Shown here in pieces: positions 20,150 through 30,410 of a stretch of 64,000 nucleotides of DNA (positions within the stretch are counted from its first letter, which is position 1; every line of letters starts with the position of its first letter). Source of the stretch: Tessaracoccus coleopterorum (GTDB lineage Bacteria > Actinomycetota > Actinomycetes > Propionibacteriales > Propionibacteriaceae); assembly GCF_011174705.1 (NCBI RefSeq), contig NZ_JAANIJ010000001.1:3100001-3164000 (forward strand). The letters are read 5' to 3'. The notes beneath the pieces were generated by a model. It made no database searches. It was not told the origin of the DNA and saw only the letters and a list, made by a program, of their open reading frames with translations. Position numbers and translations under genes: made by a program.

Positions 20150-21583
20150 ATGCAGAGCAGGCAGGAACTACTCACGGACCATCGTCCTCCCACGCCGATC
20201 GCTGCGGCCGAGGTGGCGGGGCGGAGACGCGACTCGCGTCAACTCGTCGTGCTGGACGACGATCCAACCGGTACCCAGTCGGTGGCCGACCTACCGGTCC
20301 TGAACTCATGGTCGAAGGAGGATGTGGCCTGGGCGCTCGGGACGGGTGCCCCGCCGTCTACGTGATGACGAACTCGCGCTCGCTCCCGGAGGCGGAGGCG
20401 GCGAACCGAAACCGCGAGGTCGTCGAGGCGTCCCTTCAGGCCGCCGACGAACTGGGATGCGAGGTCGATTTCGTGTCGAGGAGCGACTCGACGCTCCGTG
20501 GTCACTACCCACTCGAACCTGATGCGATCACGGGTGTGCTCACCACCCGTGGCGAAGCCATCGACGGTGTGATTCTCGTGCCCGCATTCGGCGAAGCGGG
20601 ACGGATCACCGTTGACGGGATCCACTACGCGGGCAATGACCGCGACGGCTACGCACCGGTCGGAGACTCGGAGTTCGCACGGGACGCCACCTTCGGGTAC
20701 GCGAGCTCTGACCTGCGCGATTGGGTCGCCGAGAAGTCCGGTGGCCGAATCCCGCGCAATGAGGTGGGACTCATCCGCCTCGACGACCTGCGCGGCGACC
20801 GCGACGCCGTTGTGGCCCAACTCCTGGGCGGCGCAGAGGTCATCGCGGTTGACATCGTCGAGGAGACCGATCTCAGGGCGCTCGCCCTCAGCCTGGCCGA
20901 GGCGGAGACGAAGGGAAGCGGTTCGTCTTCCGAGTCGGCCCGCCGTTCGTCCGCGCCATGATCGGCCAGGATGTCCGGCCGCCGCTCGACGGCGACCGAC
21001 TGGCTGAGACCCTGCCGCCGGATGCTGAGGTCGGAGGACTCATCGTCGTCGGCAGCCACGTTGCGCTCACCACGCGGCAACTTGAGTATCTCGTCGCCGA
21101 CCAGCAGCCCCATGAGGTTGAGGTTGATGTCGAACAGGTACTCGGGGCTGACAAGGGCACGTACCTGTCGGGAGTCGCCGATGATGTGGTGGAGCACCTC
21201 AGGTCGGGCAACGTCGTGCTCAGAACAAGTCGTGAACTCGTCCGTGGCAGGGACGGAGACGACTCGCTGCGGATAGCCCGGTCCGTCTCGGATGCGGTTG
21301 TCCAGGTGGTGCGCCGGACGTTGGCCGCAGCCAGGCCGCGCTTCGTCATCGCGAAGGGTGGCATCACCTCTTCAGACGTCGCGGCCCATGGACTGCAGAT
21401 CGGGCGCGCTGTCGTGCGCGGCCCGATGCTCCCAGGCATCGTCTCTCTCTGGGAGCCGATCGACGGCCCCGCCGTCGGCATCCCTACATCGTTTTCGCCG
21501 GCAACGTCGGCGATGACTCATCCCTGGCGGTCGTCGCCAGGAAGCTGACCCACCCATCACTCAACGAGGAGTACCCGTCATGA
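20150..21583 (+). CDS. Four-carbon acid sugar kinase (OtnK/DUF1537 family)
   Basis: This kinase belongs to the DUF1537 family, which phosphorylates oxo-tetronates or threonates. The N-terminal substrate domain has LDDDPTGTQSVADLPV and SRSDSTLRGHYPLE; the C-terminal nucleotide domain has FVIAKGGITSSD, VRGPMLPGI and FAGNVGDDSS. About 478 residues after repair is slightly long for the family, owing to the N-terminal leader. Three single-base losses occur near 20348, 20908 and 21483. AAGGAGG precedes the ATG. The stop overlaps the dehydrogenase start as ATGA. Substrate (threonate or erythronate type) is inferred from the neighbours. Confidence 0.85.
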
Positions 21584-22478
21584 CCGAGCCAACAACCATC
21601 GCCATCCTCGGCCTCGGAGCCATGGGCCTTCCCATGGCCACCCGGCTGGCCGAGAAGTGGGGCGTGAAGGGGTTCGACCCGACGCCCGAACGCGCGGCCC
21701 TTGCAGAGGGCGGGGAGTGGAGACCTGCCCGTCGGCCCGTGAGGCGGCAACCGGGGCTGATGTCGTCCTGCTCGCCGTCCGCAACCGCGCCCAGCTCGAT
21801 TCGGCCCTCTACGGAGATGACGGTGTCGCGGCGGTGTTGCGGCCAGGTGCGGTGGTGATCCTGACCTCGACCGTGGGGATCGATGCCGTTCGTGAGGTGT
21901 CGGCTGAGCTGGGGCGCTCTGCCATCGGCATGGTCGATGCACCCATTTCGGGTGGACCGGTGCGTGCGGGCAACGGGGATCTGCTCATCACCGTGGGTGC
22001 CGACGACGTGGCCTATGCCGCGGTCGAGCCGGTCCTTGACCATCTCGCCTCCACCCTGGTGCGGATCGGGGACCAGCCGGGAGACGGACAGGCGATGAAG
22101 ACCGTCAACCAGTTGCTGTGCGGTGTGCACATCGCGGCTGGAGCCGAGGCGCTTGCCCTCGCCAGCGCGCTGGGACTCGACCCGGCGAAGGCGCTCGAAA
22201 CACTCGGCGCGGGCGCTGCAGCCTCCTTCATGCTGGGCGACCGGGGCCCGCGCATGTTGGAGGCCTACGGCGAGGAGGGTGCCGAGGTGCGAAGTCGCCT
22301 GGACATCTTCGTCAAGGACATGGGGATCGTGACGACCGCTGCCCGTGCGGCGGGACTGGCCACGCCGATCGCGGCCGCGGCCGAAGGGCTGTACCTCATC
22401 GGTAATGCGCACGGCCAGGGTGGCATGGACGATTCGTCCGTCATCACGGTGATCGCACCGACCCGCCGGGAGCGGTGA
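21580..22478 (+). CDS. NAD-dependent beta-hydroxyacid dehydrogenase, LtnD-like
   Basis: This is a beta-hydroxyacid dehydrogenase of the 3-hydroxyisobutyrate/tartronate-semialdehyde reductase superfamily. It shows the Rossmann loop LGLGAMGLPMA, the substrate loop VDAPISGGPVRAGNGDL and the catalytic lysine in MKTVNQLL. Beside a DUF1537 kinase and a GntP permease it is most likely the first enzyme of the pathway, oxidising a four-carbon sugar acid such as L-threonate to its 2-oxo acid, as LtnD does. One base is missing near 21711 (GGGG for GGGGG). About 300 residues is standard. It overlaps the kinase gene by four bases. Confidence 0.82.
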
Positions 22479-22479
22479 A

Positions 22480-23830
22480 GTGGGTACGCTGGCGCTGTTG
22501 ACCATCGCGATTGTGGCGGTCGCGGTGCTTCTCCTCCTTGTCATCAAGGTGGAACTTCCCGCCTTCGTGGCGATGCTGCTCGTGAGCATGGGGACCGCAC
22601 TCGTGGCAGGCATTCCCGTTGGCGACGTCGTTCCAGTGATGGTCGCCGGGATGGGCAAGGTGCTCGGATCCGTCGCGATCGTTGTCGGTCTGGGATCGAT
22701 GCTCGGACAGCTCATCGAGTCGTCAGGCGGAGCCGAGAACCTCGCCCGCACCTTCACGGAACGACTCGGCGAGAAGAGGGTGATCGCCGCCCTGTGTGCT
22801 GCGGCATTCATCCTGGGCATCCCGGTCTTCTTCGATGTCGGATTCATCATTCTTGCGCCCATCGTGTTCGGCTTCGCACGGGTCGCGAAGCTGAACCCGC
22901 TGAAGGTGGCGCTCCCAGTGGGCGCGATCCTCCTGACCGTGCATGTCGCCGTGCCTCCACATCCCGGCCCGGTGGCCGCTGCGGCGCAACTCGGCACCGA
23001 TGTCGGGCTCATGACCCTTGTCGGTCTGGGAATCTGCGCCGTCGTCGCCGTCGTGGCGTTCTACGCGGCCAAGCTCTTCAAGGTTGACAAGATCGTGCTC
23101 GGCGCCTCACCGGCCTCCGAAGCGCGGGTCTCGGAATCCGGAGACCTCGACCGTTCGAAGGTGCCGAGCGCTGGCACCGTTGTCGGCCTGATTGTGCTGC
23201 CCATCGCACTGATCATGGTCGGATCGGTGCTCCAGACCGTGCTGGAGAAGGAGGCCCGCTCTACCCCATCGCGGCCTTCATCGGGGCTCCGACGACGGCA
23301 CTGCTGGTGGGGCTGCTCGCGGCCTACATCGTCGTGGGCTCGAAGGCCGGCTGGAACCGGACCAGGCGCAGCTCGATCGCCGACTCGGCTCTGCCGACCG
23401 TGGCCATCATCATCTTCGTCACGGGTGCCGGCGGGGTGTTCGGCAACGTGCTTGTCGAGTCGGGGATCGGTGCTGCCCTCTCGGACTCGCTGTCCGCGGT
23501 GGGGATGCCGGTGATCGTCGCCGCCTACGTGATTTCGCTGGCGCTGCGCGCTGCGCAAGGCTCCGCCACGGTCGCGATCCTCACCACGGCCGGGCTTCTC
23601 ACACAGGCCGTCGAGGTGGCGGGCTACTCCCCGATGCAGGTGGTCCTCATCACGCTTGCGATCGGATTCGGGGGCTCGGCATGTCACATATCAACGACTC
23701 GGGCTTCTGGATCGTGACGAAGTATCTCGGCCTGAGTGTCGGTGACGGACTCAAGACCTGGACGGTGCTGACCACGATCTGCGGACTCGTCGGCTTCGCC
23801 GTGACGGGACTGCTCTGGCTCGTCGTCTGA
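22480..23830 (+). CDS. GntP-family sugar-acid permease
   Basis: This is a GntP-type proton symporter for gluconate-like acids, with about twelve hydrophobic segments. Family features include SSGGAENLARTF, GIPVFFDVGFIILAP, VHVAVPPHPGPVAAA, RAAQGSATVAILTTAG and the C-terminal MSHINDSGFWIVTKYLG. The GTG start lies two bases after the dehydrogenase stop, so it is the third gene of one operon. Two frame breaks occur, near 23262 and 23672. About 451 residues is normal. It presumably imports the four-carbon acid used by the two enzymes. Confidence 0.88.
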
Positions 23831-23835
23831 CAACT

Positions 23836-23869
23836 CGGTGGGCCCCGGCCTCAGCGCCGGGGCCCACCG
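23836..23869 (+). terminator. Intrinsic terminator of the sugar-acid operon
   Basis: CGGTGGGCCCCGGC and GCCGGGGCCCACCG form a perfect 14-bp stem with a six-base loop, 6 bases after the permease stop. It is followed by ATTGTCTC rather than a T run. It may also terminate leuB transcription arriving from the other side. Confidence 0.75.
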
Positions 23870-23878
23870 ATTGTCTCC

Positions 23879-23953
23879 CCGTGAGGGGCTCAGGCCAGGC
23901 GGCCCGTGAGGGGCTCAGGCCAGGCGGCCCGTGAGGGGCTCAGGCCAGGCGGG
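23879..23953. repeat. Three tandem 25-bp repeats at the 3' end of leuB
   Basis: A 25-base unit beginning GTGAGGGGCTCAGGCCAGGC occurs at 23881, 23906 and 23931 with no differences within the shared part. Read on the minus strand, each copy includes the leuB terminal codons and stop (CTGGCCTGA). Only the first copy met by the ribosome is used. A recent tandem duplication of the gene end, or an assembly slip, explains it. Confidence 0.85.
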
Positions 23954-24991
23954 CGGCGATCCGGTCGCCGGTCTCGACCGTGGAGGTGCGCGTCGTGCCC
24001 CGCTCCGCAATGTCGGAGGAGACCGCCGCATCGATCCGGGCTGCCAGTTCCGGGCGGCCGAGATGGTCGAGCAGCAGACCCATCGACGAGATCGCGGCCG
24101 TGGGATCGGCGATGCCCTTGCCCGCGATGTCGGGGCCGAGCCGTGCACCGGCTCGAACATCGACGGGAACTCGCCGCTCGGGTTGATGTTGGCCGACGCG
24201 GCCAGTCCGATTCCGCCGGTGACGGCCGCGGCGAGGTCGGTGACGATGTCGCCGAAGAGGTTGTCGGTGACGATGACGTCGAACTGCGAGGGATCGACCA
24301 CGAGGGCGATCATCGCGGCGTCGATGTGCAGGTACCTGCGCTCGACGTCGGGGAACTCCTCGCCGACCGAGTTGAAGATGCGGTTCCACAGCGACCCGGC
24401 GTTGACCAGGACGTTGTGTTTGTGCAGCAGCGTCAGGTGGCCGCGGCGGGCCTGGGCGCGGCTGTAGGCGTCGCGCACGACGCGCTCCACACCGTAGGCG
24501 GTGTTGACCGACACCTCGGTGGCGAGTTCGTGTTGCGTCCCGACCCGCACCGCGCCGCCGTTACCGCAGTACAGGCCCTCGGTGCCCTCGCGCACCACCA
24601 CGAAGTCGATGTTGCGGCCATCGACCACGGACGGCGCCAGCGGGGTGGGGACGCCCGGATACAACTTGGAGGGGCGCAGGTTGATCGCGTGGTCGAACGC
24701 GAACCGGAGCTTCAGGAGCAGCCCGCGCTCCAGCAGGCCGCTCGGGATCGCCTTCGAGCCCGGTGCCGCACCGACGGCGCCGAGCACGATGGCGTCGACC
24801 GCCTTCAACTCCTCGAGCACCGAATCGGGGAGCACCTCGCCGGTTCGCTGCCAGCGTTCGGCGCCGAGGTCATAGTGGACGAAGTCGAAGGCGTCGCGGC
24901 CCGCGACGGCGGTCAGCGCCTTCAGCGCCTCCGCGGTCACCTCAGGGCCGATACCGTCTCCGCCGATCACGGCGATCCTGGCTGAAGTCAT
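23940..24991 (-). CDS. leuB: 3-isopropylmalate dehydrogenase
   Basis: LeuB oxidises and decarboxylates 3-isopropylmalate to the leucine precursor 2-oxoisocaproate. The start [20 protein letters not shown], the substrate arginine segment [17 protein letters not shown], the catalytic [19 protein letters not shown] and the metal site [17 protein letters not shown] are all present, followed by [19 protein letters not shown]. About 351 residues matches the actinobacterial form. One base is missing near 24133 (GGGG region). It is divergent from cimA, with a 131-base shared promoter region. Confidence 0.95.
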
Positions 24992-25030
24992 GGGCGGAAC
25001 CCTACGCGAGCCCCGCCGGGCGGTGCGTCG

Positions 25031-25061
25031 CGTCTCAGGTGTCCGTCCACTGGTTGAGACG
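25031..25061. promoter_or_regulatory. Inverted repeat in the leuB-cimA promoter region
   Basis: CGTCTCA (25031-25037) and TGAGACG (25055-25061) form a 7-bp inverted repeat with a 17-base spacer between the divergent leuB and cimA genes. The right half resembles GGTGAGATTATCA beside ltbR at 30399. A branched-chain regulator may bind both, but the likeness is loose. Confidence 0.35.
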
Positions 25062-25122
25062 TCAACGGGGTCGTTGCGCAGCGTATCCTCGGCCAGAGTT
25101 TTCTACCGAGCTGGAGTGAGAA

Positions 25123-26699
25123 ATGCCGACGCTGCCCGTGCGCCCCGCCGAGTTCCACGTGTTCGACACCTCCCTGCGCGACGGTGCGCAGCAGGAGGGC
25201 CTTCATCTGTCAGTCCAGGACAAGCTGAAGATCGCGGGCTACCTCGACGAGCTCGGAGTCACGTTCATCGAGGGCGGCTGGCCGGGTGCAAACCCTGCCG
25301 ACACGGAGTTCTTCCAACTCGCCAAGGGCTCGGGCTGAAGCGGTCGAAGCTGGTGGCGTTCGGGGCGACCCGCAAGGCGGGTGCGAAGGCGTCGGAGGAT
25401 CCGCTGACGCGGGCCCTCGTGGAGGCCGACACCGAGTACATCTGCATCGTCGCGAAGTCGCACGAGGACCACGTCCGGCGCGCCCTGCGCACCACGCTCG
25501 AGGAGAACCTCGAGATGATCACCGACACCGTCACCTACCTCCGGTCGCAGGGCAGGAGGGTGTTCGTCGATGCCGAGCACTTCTTCGACGGCTACCGGGC
25601 GCACCCGGAGTACGCCGTCACGGTGGTGCAGACGGCGCACGACGCCGGCGCCGAGGTGGTCGTCCTCTGTGACACCAACGGCGGGATGCTGCCGAGCTGG
25701 ATCGGTGACATCGTGCGGGCCGCGGGGGAGACGGGCGCCAACCTCGGCGTGCACGTGCACAACGACACCGCGTGCGCCGTCGCGAACACCATCGCGGCCG
25801 TCGAGGCGGGCGTCATGCACGTCCAGGGCACGTTCAACGGGTACGGGGAGCGCACCGGCAACGCCGACCTGTCCGCCGTCATCCCGAACCTCCAGCTCAA
25901 GTTCGGCTGGGACGTGCTGCCTGCCGGGCAGCTCGCCGACCTCACCCGCGTGGCCCACGCGATCTCGCTCGTGGCGCACCAGCCTCTGCTCGGCCGCACC
26001 CCCTACGTGGGGCACTCGAGCTTCGCACACAAGGCGGGCCTCCACGCCTCCGCCATCAAGGTCGACGAGAACCTGTACCAGCACATCGATCCGTCGCTCG
26101 TCGGCAACGACATGCGGATGCTGATCTCCGACATGGCGGGGCGCGCCAACATCCAGATCAAGGGGAGCAGCTGGGCTTCGATCTGGCCGACCGTGAGCTC
26201 GCGGCCCGGGTGACCGAGGTCGTCAAGGCGCGGGAGGCCGAGGGTACTCGTACGAGTCGGCCGATGCAAGCTTCGAGATGCTGCTGCGCGACCAGCTCGG
26301 CGTGCTCGACCTTCCCTTCGAGGTCGACTCCTGGCGCGTGTTCACCGAGGAGCGGGCGGGCGAGAACACCTCGGAGGCCACCGTGAAGCTGACCGCCAAG
26401 GGTGAAAGGCAGATGGTCGTCGGTGAGGGCAACGGCCCCGTCAACGCCCTCGATGCGGCCCTGCGCGCGGCGCTCATCCCCGCCTTCCCTGCCGTCGCGG
26501 ACTTCGAGTTGACGGACTACAAGGTGCGCCTGATGGACGAGGAGCACGGCACCGACGCCATCGTCCGCACCCTGATCGACACCTCCTTCGGCGGTGAGTC
26601 CTGGACGACGGTGGGGTCGGCACCAACGTCATCGAGGCGTCGTGGGAGGCGCTCTCGGACGCCCTCGCCTACGGGATCATGACTCACCTCGACGACTGA
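25123..26699 (+). CDS. cimA: Citramalate synthase
   Basis: CimA condenses pyruvate with acetyl-CoA to citramalate and so makes isoleucine without threonine deaminase. The HMGL-like catalytic start [12 protein letters not shown], the metal site [14 protein letters not shown] and the [16 protein letters not shown] segment are seen. The C-terminal LeuA-type dimer domain (about residues 395-510) contains [17 protein letters not shown]. This subgroup can be confused with 2-isopropylmalate synthase, but the start and the citramalate-type [15 protein letters not shown] favour CimA. Four single-base losses are evident (near 25333, 26161, 26243 and 26613). About 527 residues after repair. Confidence 0.9.
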
Positions 26700-26727
26700 T
26701 CGTGCGCGGGCGACTACGCTGGCCCGC

Positions 26728-27530
26728 ATGCGCATTGCTCGTTTCGCCCTCGCAGGTAAGGATCCCGAGTACGGGATCATCGAACTCGCCATCGACGGTG
26801 GTGACCATCCCGACACGATCGCGACCCTGACGTCCGACCCGCTCGCTGGTGTCGCCGTCAACTACACAGGTGAGCGCCACGACCTGGAGGATGTGCGTCT
26901 CCTGTCGCCCGTGATCCCGCGCTCCAAGATCGTGGCCGTCGGGAAGAACTACGCAGAGCACGCGCGGGAGATGGGCGGAGAGGTCCCTGAGGAGCCGCTG
27001 CTGTTCTTCAAGCCCAACACCACCGTGATCGGCCCCAATGAGACCATCGTGCGTCCGGCCGGCGTCGAGAACCTGCACTTCGAGGGTGAGCTCGCCATCG
27101 TCATCGGCCGGATCTGCAAGCAGGTGCCGCTCGAGCGGGTCAAGGACGTCATCTTCGGCTACACGATCGGCAACGACGTCACGGCCCGCGACTGGCAGGG
27201 CCCGGGCACCCAGTGGGCGCGTGCCAAGGGATCCGACACCTTCCTCCCGCTCGGCCCCTGGATCAACACCCACCTCACGCTCGAGGAGGTCGGCAAACTC
27301 GACATCGAGACCCGCCTGGGCGACGAGGTGCGCCAGTCCGGCTCCACCTCCCAGATGGTGCGCGGCGTGGCCGAGCTGATCTCCTACATCACGGCGTCGA
27401 TGACGCTGCTCCCCGGTGACGTCATCCTCACCGGCACCCCGCCGGCGTCGGCGCGATGCAGCCGGGCGATGAGGTCCACGTCTCCATCGACGGCCTCGGC
27501 ACGCTCTCGAACCCCGTCGCCGACGAGTGA
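26728..27530 (+). CDS. Fumarylacetoacetate hydrolase-family protein
   Basis: This FAH-superfamily enzyme hydrolyses or isomerises a 2,4-dioxo acid-type substrate. The metal-binding FEGELAIVIG, GYTIGNDVTARDWQ and the later GDVILTGTPAGVG are conserved family features, and KIVAVGKNYAEHA marks the start of the catalytic domain. One base is missing near 27436 (CCCC for CCCCC). About 268 residues is normal. In Mycobacterium tuberculosis a homologous gene lies in the same leuB to leuCD neighbourhood, so this is a positional orthologue. Its true substrate in actinobacteria is not known to me. Confidence 0.85.
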
Positions 27531-28448
27531 GTGAGGTTCCCCGGCTGCTGTCGGTGGACGAGCCGGTCGATCCGCCCTCCGGGCTCACCTACCCTCTCGC
27601 GCTGCGTCGTCAGGGAGCGAACCCGTTCCAGGCGGTCTTCGGCATCCTCGTCGGGTTCAGTGCCTTCGCGATCCTCGTGCCGTTGATGGCCCAGGGCGTG
27701 CTGCGGCTCATGCACCTGTTCCGGGGTGGGACTGGCAGGCCTACTACGAGAAGGCGGCCGCGTACGGCTTCCCCGAGGGCCCGCGTCGGGGCACCTGGGG
27801 CTCGCGCTGCTGATTCCGGTGTCGATCCTGCTCGTGCGCTACGTGCACGGTGTCAGGCCGCGCTGGTTGGCGTCCGTGCAGCCCGGGCTCCGCTGGCGGT
27901 ATCTGGCGGTCGCCCTCGTCGTGGCCCTCGTGGTGCTGAACGCCGTCCTGTGGCTCTCGTTCGCCGCGAAGGGCGTTCCGTCGTTCCATGCCGGGGAGCC
28001 GGGTTGGGCGACCTTCGCGGTGGTCCTCCTGCTGACGTCGCCGCTGCAGGCGGCCGCGGAGGAGGTGTTCTTCCGGGGCTACCTGCTGCAGGCGATCGGG
28101 TCGGCGACCGGTAGGCAGTGGGTCGGCGTCATCGGGTCGGCGCTGATCTTCGCGCTGCTGCACGGGGTGCAGAACCCGGCGCTGTTCGCCCACCGGTTGG
28201 CGTTCGGGCTGATCGCCGGCGCGCTGGTCGCGTTCACCGGTGGCATCGAGGCCGGCATCGCCGCGCACATCGTCAACAACCTCGCCGCCTACGGATACGC
28301 GATCTTCACGGCCTCCATCGCGGAACTGAAGGCGACCACGGCGATCACCTGGGGCGACGCCGCATGGGATGTGGCGGGTCTCGCGGCTTTCGCGGCCGTC
28401 GCGTTGTGGGTGGCCAGGCGGATGGCTCTGGCCACCAAATCGGCCTGA
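27527..28448 (+). CDS. CPBP-family intramembrane metalloprotease
   Basis: This is a membrane protein of the CPBP (CAAX prenyl protease 2 / Abi) family. The glutamate pair in AAEEVFFRGYLL, the histidine in ALIFALLHGVQ and the final GIAAHIVNNLAAYG are the conserved catalytic motifs. About eight hydrophobic segments are seen. The GTG start overlaps the FAH stop as GTGA. Two single-base losses occur, near 27729 (GGGA) and 27782 (CCC). In mycobacteria gltX follows the FAH gene at this place; here this protease stands there. Targets are unknown. Confidence 0.82.
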
Positions 28449-28529
28449 CGGCCTGCGGGACCCTCAATTTGTGGGCCGTGGAAACCATGGTGTAGTGTTC
28501 TTCTCCGTGCCCAGGGAAACCTGGAACAC

Positions 28530-28601
28530 AGGGGTATGGGGTAATTGGCAGCCCGACGGTTTCTGGTTCCGTTAGTTCAGGTTCGAGTCCTGGTACCCCT
28601 G
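28530..28601 (+). tRNA. tRNA-Gln (anticodon CTG)
   Basis: The acceptor AGGGGTA pairs with TACCCCT. The D stem is GGGT/GCCC. The anticodon loop TTCTGGT gives CTG, and the T arm TCAGG-TTCGAGT-CCTGG follows. The last anticodon-stem pair is T-T, a small irregularity. The 81 bases before it hold nothing I can name. Confidence 0.9.
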
Positions 28602-28629
28602 CGGAAGCTGCTAAGCTTCCACACGCTAG

Positions 28630-28701
28630 GGCCCCGTTGTGTAGCGGCCTAGCACGCCGCCCTCTCAAGGCGGTAGCGCGGGTTCGAATCCCGTCGGGCT
28701 A
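28630..28701 (+). tRNA. tRNA-Glu (anticodon CTC), acceptor stem lacking one G
   Basis: The anticodon arm CCGCC-CTCTCAA-GGCGG gives CTC, and the T arm GCGGG-TTCGAAT-CCCGT follows. The 5' acceptor strand GGCCCCG needs CGGGGCT, but the sequence reads CGGGCT. One G of a GGGG run is missing, exactly the kind of loss seen in the broken protein genes. Confidence 0.9.
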
Positions 28702-28709
28702 CGTAGTGC

Positions 28710-28741
28710 AAGCGGCCCGGTCAGATCTGACCGGGCCGCTT
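28710..28741 (+). terminator. Terminator hairpin after the tRNA pair
   Basis: AAGCGGCCCGGTCAGA and TCTGACCGGGCCGCTT make a perfect 32-bp palindrome 8 bases after tRNA-Glu. Without a spacer it would form a stem of about 14 pairs and a four-base loop. Confidence 0.75.
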
Positions 28742-28814
28742 CGCCGTTCCCACGCCTCTTCCGTCGGCCGCGAACCTAGACTGGACCACGGGTCCTGACC
28801 GGAATCGAGGGCCG

Positions 28815-29668
28815 ATGGACGAGACGATCGTGGTGGCAGGGGCCACCGGATATGTGGGGCGGCACGTCGTCGCGGCCCTGTCTGCCGCGGGCCACAGGGT
28901 GAGGGTGTTGGTCCGCTCCCGCGAGCGTGCGGAGGCCGAGGGCCCGTTCGGGCACCCGGGCTCCGCGGGCGCGTCGCCGAGTGGCGGATCGTCGACTATG
29001 CCGAGCCCGCGACGCTGCTGGGAGCGTGCCAGGGTGCGGCCCGCGTCGTGTCGGCGCTGGGTGTCACCAGGCAGGCCGCGAGCCCGTGGGACATCGACTT
29101 CCTGGGCAACCTCGCACTCCTCGATGATGCGGAGCGGCACGGCTGCGCCTCATTCCTGTACGTCAACGTCCTGCATGCCGAGAGAGGCACCTCGCTGACG
29201 ATGCGCGCCAAGCACGCGTTCTCGCAGGTGCTCCGCCGCAGCGCCGTCGCGGGCAGCTGGTCAATCCGTCCGGCTACTTCTCGGATCTCTCCGACTTCCT
29301 GGCGCTGGCGCGGAGAGGCATCGGCTTCACGCTCGGGAGGGGAGGCGAGGCTCAACCCCATTCACGGTGCGGACCTCGCCGCGTTCATCGCAGAGCGGGT
29401 CACGGGCCCCGCCGGCAGCTGGGACGTGGGAGGGCCCGACGTGTTCACCTACCGGGAACTCGAGGAGCTCATGTTCCGGATCGCCGGACGGCGCCCGCGC
29501 GTGCTCCGGATCGGGCCGGGCGTCACCCGCCGCTGCTCTGGGTGGCGGACCGGGGTCACCGCGCGCGGGCAACCTGGCGCGGTTCTTCCTCGAGTCGCTC
29601 GCCGTCGAGGCCGTCGGGACCCGACCGGCGAGCGACGGCTGGAGACGTACCTGCGGTCGCTCCCGTAG
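28815..29668 (+). CDS. NAD(P)-binding SDR/NmrA-like protein
   Basis: This is an atypical short-chain dehydrogenase-like protein with the N-terminal nucleotide loop VVAGATGYVGRHVVAAL. It carries further family features in LVRSRERAE, VNVLHAERG and NPIHGADLAAFIAERV, then WDVGGPDVFTYRELEELMFR near residue 210. It resembles the NmrA and epimerase-like group that acts on nucleotide-linked or sensory ligands. Several single-base losses occur (near 28952, 29250, 29535 and 29620). About 286 residues is normal. No operon partner: it follows the tRNA terminator and converges with ltbR. Function cannot be set from sequence. Confidence 0.75.
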
Positions 29669-29674
29669 CGGCGG

Positions 29675-30395
29675 CTATTCGGGTGCGCCGCTGCGGCGCA
29701 GCACCTCGCTGAGGCGCTCGGCCGCGGCCAGGACCGCCGGCGCGTGCAGCCGCCCGGGGAGCGGGTCAGGCGCTCGATGGGGCCGGACACGGACACGGCG
29801 GCGATCAGCTTGCCGGAGGGCGCGAGCACAGGGCGGACACGGAAGCGACGCCGGCCTCACGTTCGGCCACCGACTGCGCCCAGCCGCGGCGACGCACGGC
29901 CTGGAGGGTCGAGAGGGTGAAGGAGGCGTTGTCGAGCAGCTTCTCCAGCTTCTCCGGCTCCTCCCAGGCCAGGAGTACCTGCGCGGCCGAGCCGCCGTCA
30001 TCGACAGCTGGGCGCCGACGGGACCGTGTCGCGCAGACCGTGCGGGCGCTCGACCGAGGCCACACAGATGCGGATGTCGCCCTGGCGGCGGAAGAGCTGG
30101 ACCGACTCGCCGGTGATGTCGCGCAACCTGTTGAGGATCGGCCCGGCAGTTGCCAGCAGTGGATCCTCGCCCGCAGACTCGGCGAGTTCGATGAGCCGGG
30201 GCCGAGCACGAAGCGACCCTGGAGGTCGCGGCCCACGAACCGGTGGTGCTCGAGCGCGACCGCGAGCCGGTGTGCCGTCGGGCGAGCGAGGCCGGTGGCC
30301 GTCACCAGGCCCGCCAGCGTCAATGGATTGCGCTCGAGCGCCGCGAGAACCGCGGCCGCCTTGTCCAGTACGCCAACACCAGAAGTTTCGTCCAT
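29675..30395 (-). CDS. ltbR: IclR-family regulator of leucine biosynthesis
   Basis: This IclR-type regulator has an N-terminal winged helix ([39 protein letters not shown]) and a C-terminal ligand domain ([35 protein letters not shown]). It is divergent from leuCD, the conserved actinobacterial position of LtbR/NdgR, which control leuCD and other amino acid genes. About 241 residues after repair of two or three single-base losses (near 29758, 29830 and 30003). The ATG at 30395 lies next to the candidate operator, so autoregulation is likely. Confidence 0.87.
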
Positions 30396-30410
30396 ATGGT
30401 GAGATTATCA

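Noticed and set aside
21561-23012. A 483-codon minus-strand frame opposite the dehydrogenase and GntP genes
   Set aside because: It is a shadow of two recognised genes with no motif of its own.
23879-23953. A CRISPR-like array
   Set aside because: The 25-bp units are directly adjacent with no spacers and include the leuB stop; no cas gene is near.
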